Shown: piece after piece, positions 44,555 to 52,514 of the stretch
Position numbering within the stretch: position 1 is the first letter of the stretch
How the letters are laid out: every line of letters begins with the position of its first letter
Assembly (NCBI RefSeq): GCF_008923725.1
Contig: NZ_WBPF01000013.1
Coordinates: 868,001-932,000, forward strand
From: Bacillus sp. CH140a_4T
GTDB taxonomy: Bacteria > Bacillota > Bacilli > Bacillales > Bacillaceae_G
Length of the DNA: 64,000 nt
Reading direction: 5' to 3'
Position numbers and translations under genes: made by a program
Notes under the pieces: generated by a model
What the model saw: only the letters and a program-made list of their open reading frames with translations
What the model was told of the DNA's origin: nothing
The model's database searches: none

Positions 44555-44605
44555 ATGATTGCCCGAAGGATAATTTGGCAAAAAAAAGACTCTTCTTACA
44601 CATAG
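44555..44605 (+). CDS. Leader peptide 2 (MIARR type, 16 residues)
   Basis: MIARRIIWQKKDSSYT, preceded by GTGGGGA. The end of its coding region (CTCTTCTT, 44590-44597) can pair with AAGAAGAG (44647-44654), and the following GTTTTGTTTAG pairs with 44635-44645. A ribosome on this ORF would therefore disrupt the stem, as in classic translational attenuators. Confidence 0.5.
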   Translation: MIARRIIWQKKDSSYT

Positions 44606-44666
44606 CGTTTTGTTTAGGACTTAATTGTTACTAGCTAAACAAAACAAAGAAGAGCAGGATTGCTAA

Positions 44667-44696
44667 ATGAAGAATCCTACTCCGCGTTTTGTTTAG
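44667..44696 (+). CDS. Possible 9-codon peptide in the leader
   Basis: MKNPTPRFV, with a weak AGCAGGA upstream. Its stop codon and last codons form the second copy of GTTTTGTTTAG, and its start lies in the loop of a small hairpin (GAG-C-AGGATT/AATCCT-A-CTC). May be fortuitous. Confidence 0.25.
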   Translation: MKNPTPRFV

Positions 44697-44737
44697 TCGT
44701 TTTAAGACTTAAACTAAAACGAAGGTAGGGAGAATTG

Positions 44738-44779
44738 ATGGACGAGAGGATTATTCGTTATTTCTTCAGCGACATATAG
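44738..44779 (+). CDS. Leader peptide 3 (13 residues)
   Basis: MDERIIRYFFSDI, seven bases after GTAGGGAG. Its ribosome-binding site can be covered by CCTAC upstream (44676-44680). Less similar to peptides 1 and 2 but shares R-I-I and an aromatic-plus-Asp C-terminal part, and ends in TAG followed by CGTAG like the others. Confidence 0.4.
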   Translation: MDERIIRYFFSDI

Positions 44780-44879
44780 CGTAGTTAGTTTTTTTCGTAA
44801 ACTAACTGAAGCTACATGTGAGCTCGTAGTTAGTTTACAACACAAAAAGGACTACTAACTACGGAAAGAAGGAATAACG

Positions 44880-45542
44880 ATGAGGAACATCCAAAGTCGA
44901 CAAATTATTAAAGAAGTTTTTATGGTTTTAATCGGTTCATTTATTTTAGCAGCAGCGCTATATCACATTCACTTCCAAAACCACTTAACAGAAGGTGGCT
45001 TTGTAGGAATTGCACTATTTATCCAAAATTTTTATGATATTTCACCATCTATTTCAACTGTAATCATGGATATCCCAATTATTTTACTATGTGCTTCATT
45101 TTTAGGTAGAAAAATGGTTGGCTACTCATTCCTAGGTTCCATTTCATTCGGAGTATTTTATTCTCTTATGGAGAATTATTCTCCATTTACGGTCGATTTA
45201 TCAAATAATTTATTTATAGCTGCAGTAGTTGGCGGTGCATTAGCTGGTATTGGACTCGGTTTTATATTGCGATTTGGCGGTGCAACCGGCGGAGACGACA
45301 TTTTAACAATTGTATTAAGTAAACGAACTCGTTTTACAATTGGGCAAATTTTCTTCGTCTTTGACGCGATTGTTCTTGCGCTTTCATTATATTATTTAAA
45401 TTGGACAGAAATTGCTTTTACTATTCTTTCGATCGCCGTACAGGCAAAAACATTGGATTTAATTTATTATCCAAAAGCAGAGAAAAAAGCAGAAAAGCAA
45501 CCAGTATCTATTCCAATGTCCAAAAAGCATGCAACAAATTAA
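44880..45542 (+). CDS. YitT-family membrane protein
   Basis: 220-residue membrane protein of the YitT (DUF161) family with five or six helices (about 15-35, 50-72, 80-98, 108-130, 155-172, 175-190). The family motif GIGLGFILRFGGATGGDDILTIVLSKRT lies near residue 120-148. It lacks most of the C-terminal DUF2179 domain found in longer relatives, ending in a charged tail. Probably a transporter or ion-handling protein; substrate unknown. ATG after AAGGA. It is expressed from a long, structured leader with several peptide ORFs. Ends at a bidirectional terminator. Confidence 0.9.
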   Translation: MRNIQSRQIIKEVFMVLIGSFILAAALYHIHFQNHLTEGGFVGIALFIQNFYDISPSISTVIMDIPIILLCASFLGRKMVGYSFLGSISFGVFYSLMENYSPFTVDLSNNLFIAAVVGGALAGIGLGFILRFGGATGGDDILTIVLSKRTRFTIGQIFFVFDAIVLALSLYYLNWTEIAFTILSIAVQAKTLDLIYYPKAEKKAEKQPVSIPMSKKHATN

Positions 45543-45573
45543 AAAAAGCGAAAGGCTTCGGCCTCTCGCTTTT
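45541..45573. terminator. Bidirectional terminator with UUCG-type tetraloop
   Basis: AAAAAAGCGA/TCGCTTTTTT outer stem with inner AGGC-TTCG-GCCT, between two convergent genes. Confidence 0.92.
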
Positions 45574-45574
45574 T

Positions 45575-46408
45575 TTACGCTCTTTTTTCATTCTCGACTA
45601 TGTGGCGCACTTGATAAAATCTATTTGCAAATTCAGTAACGCTTCTTGTTAAACGATAGTTCACTGTAGACCCGATTGCCATTCCAATGACCGGAATACC
45701 TTGGAATAATTTACGACGAAGAGCATAAATTGAAAATGTTTTCAAAATTTGTTTTAACACAACTTCAGTAGAAGCTGGCTGTAACACCGCTTCGTCTCCT
45801 TCATAGAAGAATGAATCTTCTTGCTCTAGCTCTTGCAGTAAATTGTACCATGCGTATTGCTGAAGCCTTCCTGGTAGTAATGACGCATGAAACACCTTTA
45901 ACGCAAGCATCATTTCATAAGGCTTGTTCACATCATGTCCAAATGATGTTGCAATAAGTTGAACAGCTTTCACATTTAACGCGATCATAACCGGAAAATC
46001 AGCTGTTAATAATAATAAACCTCCAGCACCCGTTGCTCCGCCTTGTACGAATGAATATAGACGATGTCTTGCTGTTTGCTGCTCTGCTATGTATGTTAAC
46101 TGATCAATAGATAATGCTTTCAAATCTTCTAGTTGCTCAATCGATTCATTAAACAATCTCGATGTTCCTAAAATACGATTACGCGCATCTAACTGTGATT
46201 GTGAACTTTGAATCAATGCATGCAAATGAAAGAGCCATCCATCTGCTTTCGTAAAGAAATCTTTTCGTTTTTTCTCAGGCAATTTCGCAATTGTAGTATG
46301 TACCCATTTATCAAACATTTTTTGAAAATCAGTCGCTTCTTGCTCAACTAATTGCGATTCCCATTCTTTTATATTGTCTAAAATGGCTTGTTCTCGCTTC
46401 GATCGCAT
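45575..46408 (-). CDS. EcsC-family protein
   Basis: 277-residue protein of the EcsC family. Conserved central block SFVQGGATGAGGLLLLTADFPVMIALNVKAVQLIATSFGHDV (about 117-160) with two hydrophobic stretches, and C-terminal IPVIGMAIGSTVNYRLTRSVTEFANRFYQVR. EcsC homologues have unclear roles and are often membrane-associated. The start MRSKREQAI follows GAGGTGG; an upstream in-frame ATG has no ribosome-binding site. Confidence 0.87.
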   Translation of the reverse strand: MRSKREQAILDNIKEWESQLVEQEATDFQKMFDKWVHTTIAKLPEKKRKDFFTKADGWLFHLHALIQSSQSQLDARNRILGTSRLFNESIEQLEDLKALSIDQLTYIAEQQTARHRLYSFVQGGATGAGGLLLLTADFPVMIALNVKAVQLIATSFGHDVNKPYEMMLALKVFHASLLPGRLQQYAWYNLLQELEQEDSFFYEGDEAVLQPASTEVVLKQILKTFSIYALRRKLFQGIPVIGMAIGSTVNYRLTRSVTEFANRFYQVRHIVENEKRA

Positions 46409-46577
46409 CGTAACAACCACCTCGTTCGATTTTTTTCTATTGTAACATATTTGCAAATATGCTTGTACATCGCATGCTTTTTATTTTACAGCAACAATCT
46501 ATCCAAATATATGTTATCAATTTCTACTTAACTATATATAATCATCCTTATACAGAAGAAATAAGGAGTGATTATAT

Positions 46578-47012
46578 ATGTATCCACGTGCAAAAGCTTT
46601 TGGCATTGCTATACATCACGATCGCCTTCTCGTACAAGAATATCATACAGGCGATGAAACATATTACCGACCTCTTGGGGGTTCAATTGAACTTGGTGAA
46701 AAATCAGCACATACCGTTATTCGTGAGTTTCAAGAAGAGCTTCATACAGAAGTGGAAATCACCAATTATTTAGGCTGTTTAGAAAACATCTTTCATCTAG
46801 GTGAGGAAATTGGTCATGAAATCATTCAGCTATATTCTTTACGTTTATTAGACACATCACTATATGAAATGGAAATACTGAATATACAAGATGAACAAAC
46901 AATATCATATGCAAAATGGATTTCCCTCACTGCATTCATTCAGAACGAAAAATCACTATATCCTGATGGGATTTTGAAATATATCCAACAGAAAAAAGAC
47001 GAGATCCTATAG
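46578..47012 (+). CDS. NUDIX hydrolase
   Basis: 144-residue NUDIX protein. The Nudix box reads GSIELGEKSAHTVIREFQEEL (G-x5-E-x7-R-E-x2-E-E), near residue 36-56; the usual Gly after EE-x is a His here, a common variation. It hydrolyses a nucleoside diphosphate linked to another group; the substrate cannot be told from the box. ATG after TAAGGAG. Stands alone and ends in a terminator that contains its stop codon. Confidence 0.9.
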   Translation: MYPRAKAFGIAIHHDRLLVQEYHTGDETYYRPLGGSIELGEKSAHTVIREFQEELHTEVEITNYLGCLENIFHLGEEIGHEIIQLYSLRLLDTSLYEMEILNIQDEQTISYAKWISLTAFIQNEKSLYPDGILKYIQQKKDEIL

Positions 47013-47021
47013 GATCTCGTC
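46998..47021. terminator. Bidirectional terminator between NUDIX gene and ackA
   Basis: GACGAGATCC/GGATCTCGTC 10-bp stem with T- and A-runs on the two sides; the NUDIX stop codon is inside the stem. Confidence 0.9.
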
Positions 47022-47040
47022 TTTCTTTTCATATAGTATA

Positions 47041-48234
47041 TTAACCAATATCTCCAAGACGTAGTACGTCACGAGCGATCATAACTTCTTCGTCAGTTGG
47101 AATTACGATAATTTTTACTGGAGAGTGTGGGAAGCTGATGAATGCTTCTTCACCAAATACGTTATTACGTTTTACGTCGAAGTATACGCCCATGTACTCA
47201 AGGCCTTCTAATACGCGCTCACGAATAACTGCACTGTTTTCACCGATACCAGCTGTGAAGATGATTGCGTCTACACCTTTCATACGAGCTGTGTAAGAAC
47301 CGATGTATTTGTGGATACGGCTTACGAATACATCAAGTGCTACTTTCGCACGGTGGTCGCCTTCTTCTTCTTTCGTGATGATGTCACGTAGGTCACTAGA
47401 ATAACCAGTAAGACCTAACATACCACTCTTCTTGTTCAATACGTTAACTACTTCTTCTACTGTTTGGCCTGTTTTTTCCATGATGTATGGAATTAACGCA
47501 GGGTCAATGTTACCAGAACGTGTACCCATTGTTACACCAGCAAGTGGAGTGAAGCCCATAGAAGTATCGATAGATTTACCGCCTTCTACTGCTGCGATAC
47601 TTGCACCGTTACCTAAGTGACAAGAAAGTAAGCTTAAGCTTTCAAGTGGACGACCTAATAATTCAGCCGCACGCTCAGTTACATATTTATGAGAAGTTCC
47701 GTGGAAACCGTATTTACGGATGCCAAATTTCTCATAGTACTCATATGGTAAGCTGTATAGGAATGCAGATTCCGGCATTGTTTGGTGGAATGCTGTATCG
47801 AATACTGCTACTGCTGGTACGTTTGGTAATACTTCTTGGAATGATTTAATACCAACAATGTTTGCTGGGTTGTGAAGTGGTGCTAAATCGCTTAATTCTT
47901 CGATATCAGCTAATACTTCATCAGTAATTAAAACAGAATCAGCAAATTTTTCGCCGCCGTGTACAACACGGTGACCGATACCGCCAATCTCATCAAGAGA
48001 TTTTACGATTCCGTTTTCAGTTAATTTCTTAAGAAGCATGTTAACTGCTACTGCATGATCTGGGATGTTTGTAATTTCTTTTTGTTTTTCGCCATTTACA
48101 GTAATTGAGAAGACACTATCTTCTAAACCGATACGTTCTACTAAACCTTTTGTTAATACTGTTTCACTTGGCATTTCAAATAATTGGAACTTTAAGGAAG
48201 AGCTTCCTGCGTTAATCGCGATGATTTTTGACAT
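47041..48234 (-). CDS. ackA: Acetate kinase
   Basis: 397-residue acetate kinase, making acetate and ATP from acetyl phosphate in overflow metabolism. N-terminal [33 protein letters not shown] and GTRSGNIDP are the ASKHA phosphotransfer motifs. Its upstream region carries a cre-like sequence about 90 bases from the start codon, in agreement with CcpA activation of ackA known in B. subtilis. It follows ytxK, as in other Bacillus genomes. Confidence 0.98.
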   Translation of the reverse strand: MSKIIAINAGSSSLKFQLFEMPSETVLTKGLVERIGLEDSVFSITVNGEKQKEITNIPDHAVAVNMLLKKLTENGIVKSLDEIGGIGHRVVHGGEKFADSVLITDEVLADIEELSDLAPLHNPANIVGIKSFQEVLPNVPAVAVFDTAFHQTMPESAFLYSLPYEYYEKFGIRKYGFHGTSHKYVTERAAELLGRPLESLSLLSCHLGNGASIAAVEGGKSIDTSMGFTPLAGVTMGTRSGNIDPALIPYIMEKTGQTVEEVVNVLNKKSGMLGLTGYSSDLRDIITKEEEGDHRAKVALDVFVSRIHKYIGSYTARMKGVDAIIFTAGIGENSAVIRERVLEGLEYMGVYFDVKRNNVFGEEAFISFPHSPVKIIVIPTDEEVMIARDVLRLGDIG

Positions 48235-48319
48235 CTAGTCTTTCGCCCCTTTTTCTCTTGGTAGTTGTGTGGATATGTCCACAAACCGCTCGATTTTATC
48301 TAATTAAATTCACTCAATA

Positions 48320-48332
48320 TGAAAACGTTTCA
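48320..48332. promoter_or_regulatory. cre-like site upstream of ackA
   Basis: TGAAAACGTTTCA is close to the CcpA consensus but one base shorter on the right half. Position, about 90 bases upstream of the ackA ATG, fits activation. Confidence 0.45.
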
Positions 48333-48533
48333 TCATTAGTAAATTTTATACTCACGATTTTAATTTAAACATCGTCCGACATATATTTCAAGTGAAAAAA
48401 TTGTAACACCAAGAAAAAATATATATTACAGATTTCAAAAAAATTCAGTTTAATCTAGTATATATTTAAAAATATGACATATCATATAAAACTGTACTAC
48501 ATGAATTACTAACCCTGTTACATATACCTTGCC

Positions 48534-49520
48534 TTATTTGTGGGTTGCAAACCAAGTATTTAATTGATCCATAATGTTCTCCATCGCCTTCATGTTGGAG
48601 AATTTAGGTAACTCCACTAATAACGCCTGTTTTGGCATTGTTACACTAGGACCTTTCTTTTGGAGAACAAATATACTTTTTGCATTTTTCTCGTTTTTAA
48701 ACATGGAAACAGGTAGCTGTAATAGCCCTTGAATAAAACACGTTTCTTTAATAAACGCATGTAATTTTGGCGCTTGATCACTTTCAAAAATGAAGTTTGG
48801 TACTAGGAAGAATAAGTATCCGCCTTCTTTCGTATGTTTCACACTTTGTTCAATAAATAGGTGGTGGGCATACGACATTCCTTCATCTGCTTTTAACTTA
48901 TATTCACTTGCACCGATTTCATTTGGATAGTAACCAATCGGTAAGTCTGAAATGACTGCATCAACCGGATCGATATAAAGTGGCGCTAGTCCATCTTGAT
49001 GGAAGAATTCGATTGCATGCTTTTGTAAATTCGCATTTACTAAAGCAAGTTTAATTAGCACTTCATCCACTTCTACACCAAATCCACTCATTGCTAGTCC
49101 TTCTTTGGCGCTATTAAACACTGTAGTCATTAAGTTACCTGTTCCAATTGCAGGGTCTAACACAGTAATTTCGTTTTGACCTTGCATAAATTTATGGAAT
49201 AAGTAGCTCATGAACATGCCAACTGCATCAGGCGTCATTTCGTGATTCGCTTGTACGCCTTCTTTCATTCCTTTTAAAATGGCTAACTGAAATGCTTTAC
49301 GAATTTCTTCACCTTTATATGTTTCTTCATTAAACGTACTATATTCACGATTCAGCCTTTCAATTGCTGATTCGGATAATTCCTCTTGTAAAATTGCTCC
49401 TTCAAACAAGTTATCACCTGTTTCTACAAGCGCCTCTAAATATGTTACATCTAATTCTTTACGTAAAACTACCGCAGAAGAATCAAAAATAGAAAATAAT
49501 GTTTCTACTGTCTGACTCAC
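48534..49520 (-). CDS. ytxK: Class I SAM-dependent methyltransferase YtxK
   Basis: 328-residue protein of the N-6 adenine methyltransferase type: SAM motif TVLDPAIGTGNLMTTVFN (about 110-128) and motif IV as SDLPIGYYP in place of the usual N/D-PPY. That change raises doubt about DNA methylation. The family partner genes are ackA and tpx, the same neighbours as in B. subtilis. I choose a GTG start (MSQTVETLF) because GGAGG is seven bases upstream; an ATG two codons earlier overlaps the ribosome-binding site. Confidence 0.9.
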   Translation of the reverse strand: MSQTVETLFSIFDSSAVVLRKELDVTYLEALVETGDNLFEGAILQEELSESAIERLNREYSTFNEETYKGEEIRKAFQLAILKGMKEGVQANHEMTPDAVGMFMSYLFHKFMQGQNEITVLDPAIGTGNLMTTVFNSAKEGLAMSGFGVEVDEVLIKLALVNANLQKHAIEFFHQDGLAPLYIDPVDAVISDLPIGYYPNEIGASEYKLKADEGMSYAHHLFIEQSVKHTKEGGYLFFLVPNFIFESDQAPKLHAFIKETCFIQGLLQLPVSMFKNEKNAKSIFVLQKKGPSVTMPKQALLVELPKFSNMKAMENIMDQLNTWFATHK

Positions 49521-49637
49521 GTACATTCCTCCTTCTCTCTTTTACACATAACTTATATCATACCACAAAGTGTTTTTTTCCAAAAAGAAAAAGCGACCTC
49601 CTGCAAAGAGCTCCCCTTTAAGTTATATATGATATAA

Positions 49638-49689
49638 CGTTTTTTCTCATATATTGGTACCATTACGCAGCAATATATGAGAAAAAACG
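49638..49689. repeat. Large 19-bp stem-loop between tpx and ytxK
   Basis: CGTTTTTTCTCATATATTG (49638-49656) and its perfect complement (49671-49689) with a 14-base loop. It lies immediately next to the tpx terminator and shares its T-run, so it could act as an additional terminator or a processed RNA element. Confidence 0.6.
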
Positions 49690-49707
49690 ACCTCTTTATA
49701 AGAGGTC
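49689..49707 (-). terminator. tpx terminator
   Basis: GACCTCTT/AAGAGGTC 8-bp stem with a 3-base loop, followed on the minus strand by GTTTTTT. Confidence 0.85.
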
Positions 49708-49719
49708 ATTTCCTTCACA

Positions 49720-50220
49720 TTATTTTGCCGATTTAGCTGCTTCTAATGCTGCTTCATAGTTTGGATGGCTTGTACCTTCGCTTACGTACTCTGCGTAAAC
49801 TACTTTGTCGTTGCTATCTACTACGAATACTGCACGAGCAAGTAAACGAAGCTCTTTCATTACTAAGCCGTAAGCTTCACCGAATGAAAGGTCGCGGTGG
49901 TCAGAAAGTGTTACAACATTTTCTAAACCGTTTGCTGCACACCAGCGTTTTTGAGCGAATGGTAAGTCAGCACTAATTGTTAATACTTTCGCGTTTTCAA
50001 TACCTGCTGCATCTTGGTTAAAACGACGTGTTTGTGCATCACACACACCTGTGTCGATTGAAGGTACAACACTAATTAATTTTACTTCGCCTTTGTATGT
50101 TTCTAAACTTACTGGAGATAAGTCATTTGCTAATACTTGGAATTTTGGCGCTTGATCGCCAACTTTAACTTCTGTTCCAACTAAAGTCATTGGATTACCT
50201 TTAAAAGTTACGTTTGCCAC
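49720..50220 (-). CDS. tpx: Thiol peroxidase
   Basis: 166-residue atypical 2-Cys peroxiredoxin that reduces peroxides with thioredoxin. Peroxidatic C60 in [13 protein letters not shown], resolving C94 in KRWCAANG, and the conserved Arg further on. The start is GTG (MANVTFKGN) with GGGAGG upstream. Monocistronic between terminators, next to ytxK-ackA as in B. subtilis. Confidence 0.97.
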   Translation of the reverse strand: MANVTFKGNPMTLVGTEVKVGDQAPKFQVLANDLSPVSLETYKGEVKLISVVPSIDTGVCDAQTRRFNQDAAGIENAKVLTISADLPFAQKRWCAANGLENVVTLSDHRDLSFGEAYGLVMKELRLLARAVFVVDSNDKVVYAEYVSEGTSHPNYEAALEAAKSAK

Positions 50221-50316
50221 TTGAAAATCCTCCCTTATTTAAACAAAATATGTACAATGTAAATGATAGTTTGTCCCTATTGATAATGCAAATAAAATCG
50301 CTTTATTTATAAAAAA

Positions 50317-50352
50317 AATAAAGAAGCTAATCCATTGATCAGCTTCTTTATT
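50317..50352 (-). terminator. ytfJ terminator
   Basis: AATAAAGAAGCT/AGCTTCTTTATT perfect 12-bp stem with a 12-base loop and a T-run on the minus strand, just after ytfJ. Confidence 0.9.
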
Positions 50353-50354
50353 TG

Positions 50355-50747
50355 TTAAATTTGAAATTCAGGATCTTCTTCTTTTCGTTTATCCATCATT
50401 TCCTTCACTTTATCAACAGCTTGTGGCGCTAATTCAATTATTTTATCGATGACGTGTGTTTGCTTATCTAAATGCAATACTTTTACACCGTCTCCATTTA
50501 TAACAAGAAAAGCAACAGGATTAATAGAAACTCCTCCACCACTTCCCCCGCCAAATGGATGACGGCCTGCCTGTTCTTTACCAAATTCACTTCCACCAGC
50601 GGCAAATCCGAAACTAACTTTCGAAACGGTAAGAATTACACTTCCATCTGCCGCTTTAATCGGATCACCAACAATTGTATTTACATCAGTCATTTGTTTT
50701 AAATGCTGCATTGCGGTTGTCATTAAACCTTGAATTGGATGGTCCAT
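50355..50747 (-). CDS. ytfJ: Spore protein YtfJ (GerW family)
   Basis: 130-residue protein of the GerW/YtfJ family, found in spores. Conserved DVNTIVGDPIKAADGSVILTVSKVSFGFAAGGSEF at about 20-55 and the Gly-rich HPFGGGSGGGVSINPVAFLVI. In B. subtilis it is a forespore (sigma-G-type) product with a role in germination. It lies 12 bases downstream of ytfI, so both are in one operon. ATG after GGGGGAT. Confidence 0.93.
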   Translation of the reverse strand: MDHPIQGLMTTAMQHLKQMTDVNTIVGDPIKAADGSVILTVSKVSFGFAAGGSEFGKEQAGRHPFGGGSGGGVSINPVAFLVINGDGVKVLHLDKQTHVIDKIIELAPQAVDKVKEMMDKRKEEDPEFQI

Positions 50748-50759
50748 TCTATATCCCCC

Positions 50760-51389
50760 CTATGCTTGAACAGATTTTTCTGTCATACCTGATCTTTGCT
50801 TTCTCATAAAAATGAGTAATTTTACCGCTGTTTTTACAGTACGGAATATACGAAAGGATGCTGTTAATTCACATCGTGACGCAAATCCTTTCCCTTGAAA
50901 AACAGGGGTAATTTCAAATTCTGGTACATCGACAATATGCATATATTGTCCTACAACTCCAGCAGCCATTCCTTTTGTCCCCCATGCATACCCAGTGAGA
51001 ATTCCAGTACTAGCTGCATCACCTGCACCAATTTGCGTATGCCATCTCCAACCATTGATTTTCACTCGTTTGAGAAAATCTTTAACAATAGTATGAACTT
51101 CTTGCAGCTTTTTTATCAGCTCTCCCATACTATCAAGTTGCGCCATAATTTTATTATCTAATCCCCCATCCTCTTCAGCCTTCTTGATTTTTTGTCCCGT
51201 CTTCTTCTGTTGCTTTTCAATTCTTTCCAACACATCGAATGTATATCGAATCATCCATATTTTCACTTGAAACAAACATTGCTTTTCCATTTCTGAATAT
51301 AAAAATGTCACTTTAAGCTTTATTTTCGACAATAGTATAAGCAAAATAAAAAGGAGAAGAATTATTATTCCAATTACGAGCCACTTCAT
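50760..51389 (-). CDS. ytfI: DUF2953-family membrane protein YtfI
   Basis: About 209 residues: one N-terminal membrane helix (3-22), then a beta-rich domain of DUF2953, with the short segment GAGDAASTGILTGYAWGTKGMA near 125-145. B. subtilis YtfI precedes ytfJ and is linked to sporulation. Start uncertain: two ATGs nine bases apart; I use the second (MKWLVIGII), which has AAAGG nine bases upstream. Confidence 0.85.
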   Translation of the reverse strand: MKWLVIGIIILLLFILLILLSKIKLKVTFLYSEMEKQCLFQVKIWMIRYTFDVLERIEKQQKKTGQKIKKAEEDGGLDNKIMAQLDSMGELIKKLQEVHTIVKDFLKRVKINGWRWHTQIGAGDAASTGILTGYAWGTKGMAAGVVGQYMHIVDVPEFEITPVFQGKGFASRCELTASFRIFRTVKTAVKLLIFMRKQRSGMTEKSVQA

Positions 51390-51603
51390 ACGTATCATCC
51401 TTTCACTCCGTACCCATTATCGACAAGTTTATTCATCATTAAACAGAATTCCATAAGATTGAATATAAAAATTTTTCTAAAAATAAAAAAGGATTTTGAC
51501 ATTTTATATCGAAATATATTATTTGAACATATCGTCGGGGAACGTATTCTGATGATATGTAGCACGAAGAACAGAAAATTTAACTGCAGTGGAGGGATAC
51601 ATA

Positions 51604-52407
51604 ATGGCAGATCGTCGCAATTTATTTTTCTTTTATGGTGATGATAAAGCAACGCTAGTTGAAAAAATGAAACCAATCTATCGTATTTTAGAAGAGAATG
51701 GATTCACCATATTAGATCATCCAAAAAATGCAAACGCTATCGTCAGTGTTGGAGATGATGCAACTTTCTTACAAGCCGTTCGTAAAACTGGTTTTAGAGA
51801 AGATTGCTTATACGCAGGGATTTCTACGAAAGATGAAATTTCGTTCTACTGCGATTTCCATATTGATCACGTTGATACAGCCCTTCAAGAAATTACAAAA
51901 AATGAAATTGAAGTGCGAAAATACCCAACAATTCAGGTAGATGTAGATCACGGTACATCTTTCCATTGTTTAAATGAGTTCTCATTACGTTCTAGCATTA
52001 TTAAAACATTCGTTGTAGATGTTCACGTTGATGATCTATATTTCGAAACATTTAGAGGGGACGGTTTAGTCGTTTCTACCCCAACAGGAAGTACCGCTTA
52101 CAATAAATCGTTACATGGTGCGGTTGTTGATCCGCTTATCCCATGCTTCCAAGTAAGCGAACTAGCATCATTAAATAACAACACATACCGTACGCTTGGT
52201 TCACCGTTCATTTTAAATCACAAGCGTACACTAACTTTAAAACTAAAACCAAACGGTAACGATTATCCTGTTATCGGTATGGATAATGAAGCGCTTAGCA
52301 TTAAACAAGTGGAAAAAGTTGTTGTACGCTTAAGCGATAAACAACTTAAAACAGTTAAATTAAAAAACAATTCCTTCTGGGAAAAAGTACAGAGAACGTT
52401 TTTATAG
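51604..52407 (+). CDS. nadK: NAD kinase
   Basis: 267-residue NAD kinase, making NADP from NAD. The GGDG motif appears as SVGDDATFLQA (about 44-54), a known variant in the second Bacillus NAD kinase; the substrate loop STPTGSTAYNKSLHGAV (about 158-174) is intact. ATG after GTGGAGGG. The genome may have two NAD kinases, as B. subtilis has NadF and NadG. Divergent from ytfI-ytfJ; strong terminator after the stop. Confidence 0.93.
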   Translation: MADRRNLFFFYGDDKATLVEKMKPIYRILEENGFTILDHPKNANAIVSVGDDATFLQAVRKTGFREDCLYAGISTKDEISFYCDFHIDHVDTALQEITKNEIEVRKYPTIQVDVDHGTSFHCLNEFSLRSSIIKTFVVDVHVDDLYFETFRGDGLVVSTPTGSTAYNKSLHGAVVDPLIPCFQVSELASLNNNTYRTLGSPFILNHKRTLTLKLKPNGNDYPVIGMDNEALSIKQVEKVVVRLSDKQLKTVKLKNNSFWEKVQRTFL

Positions 52408-52413
52408 CATGAA

Positions 52414-52455
52414 AATAACCGCCGAATTATGGGATTCCATAATTCGGCGGTTATT
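52414..52455. terminator. NAD kinase terminator
   Basis: AATAACCGCCGAATTATGG and its exact complement, 19-bp arms with a 4-base loop, followed by TATTT. Confidence 0.9.
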
Positions 52456-52514
52456 TATTTCTCTCGCTACCGGCCACTATTCTTGTTAGCTTTTTTCGGT
52501 AAGTCGATATATTT

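Larger units (their letters stand above)
44404..44879 (+). promoter_or_regulatory. Long multi-peptide attenuator-like leader of the YitT-family gene
   Basis: Extended -10 promoter (TG-A-TATAAT, 44404-44412) followed by about 460 bases of leader. Three short ORFs (44446, 44555, 44738), each ending TAG followed by CGT, run straight into inverted repeats. Arms occur twice: GTTTTGTTTAG at 44607-44617 and 44686-44696, with one complement (44635-44645) between; CGTAGTTAGTTT at 44780-44791 and 44825-44836, with complements at 44799-44807 and 44854-44863. The hairpins lack U-runs, which favours control of translation rather than termination. No known riboswitch or T-box features seen. Confidence 0.6.

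Noticed and set aside
44404-44879. Interpreting the YitT leader as a T-box or known riboswitch
   Set aside because: I found no T-box sequence or specifier-loop pattern and no match to common riboswitch cores; short peptide ORFs explain the layout better.
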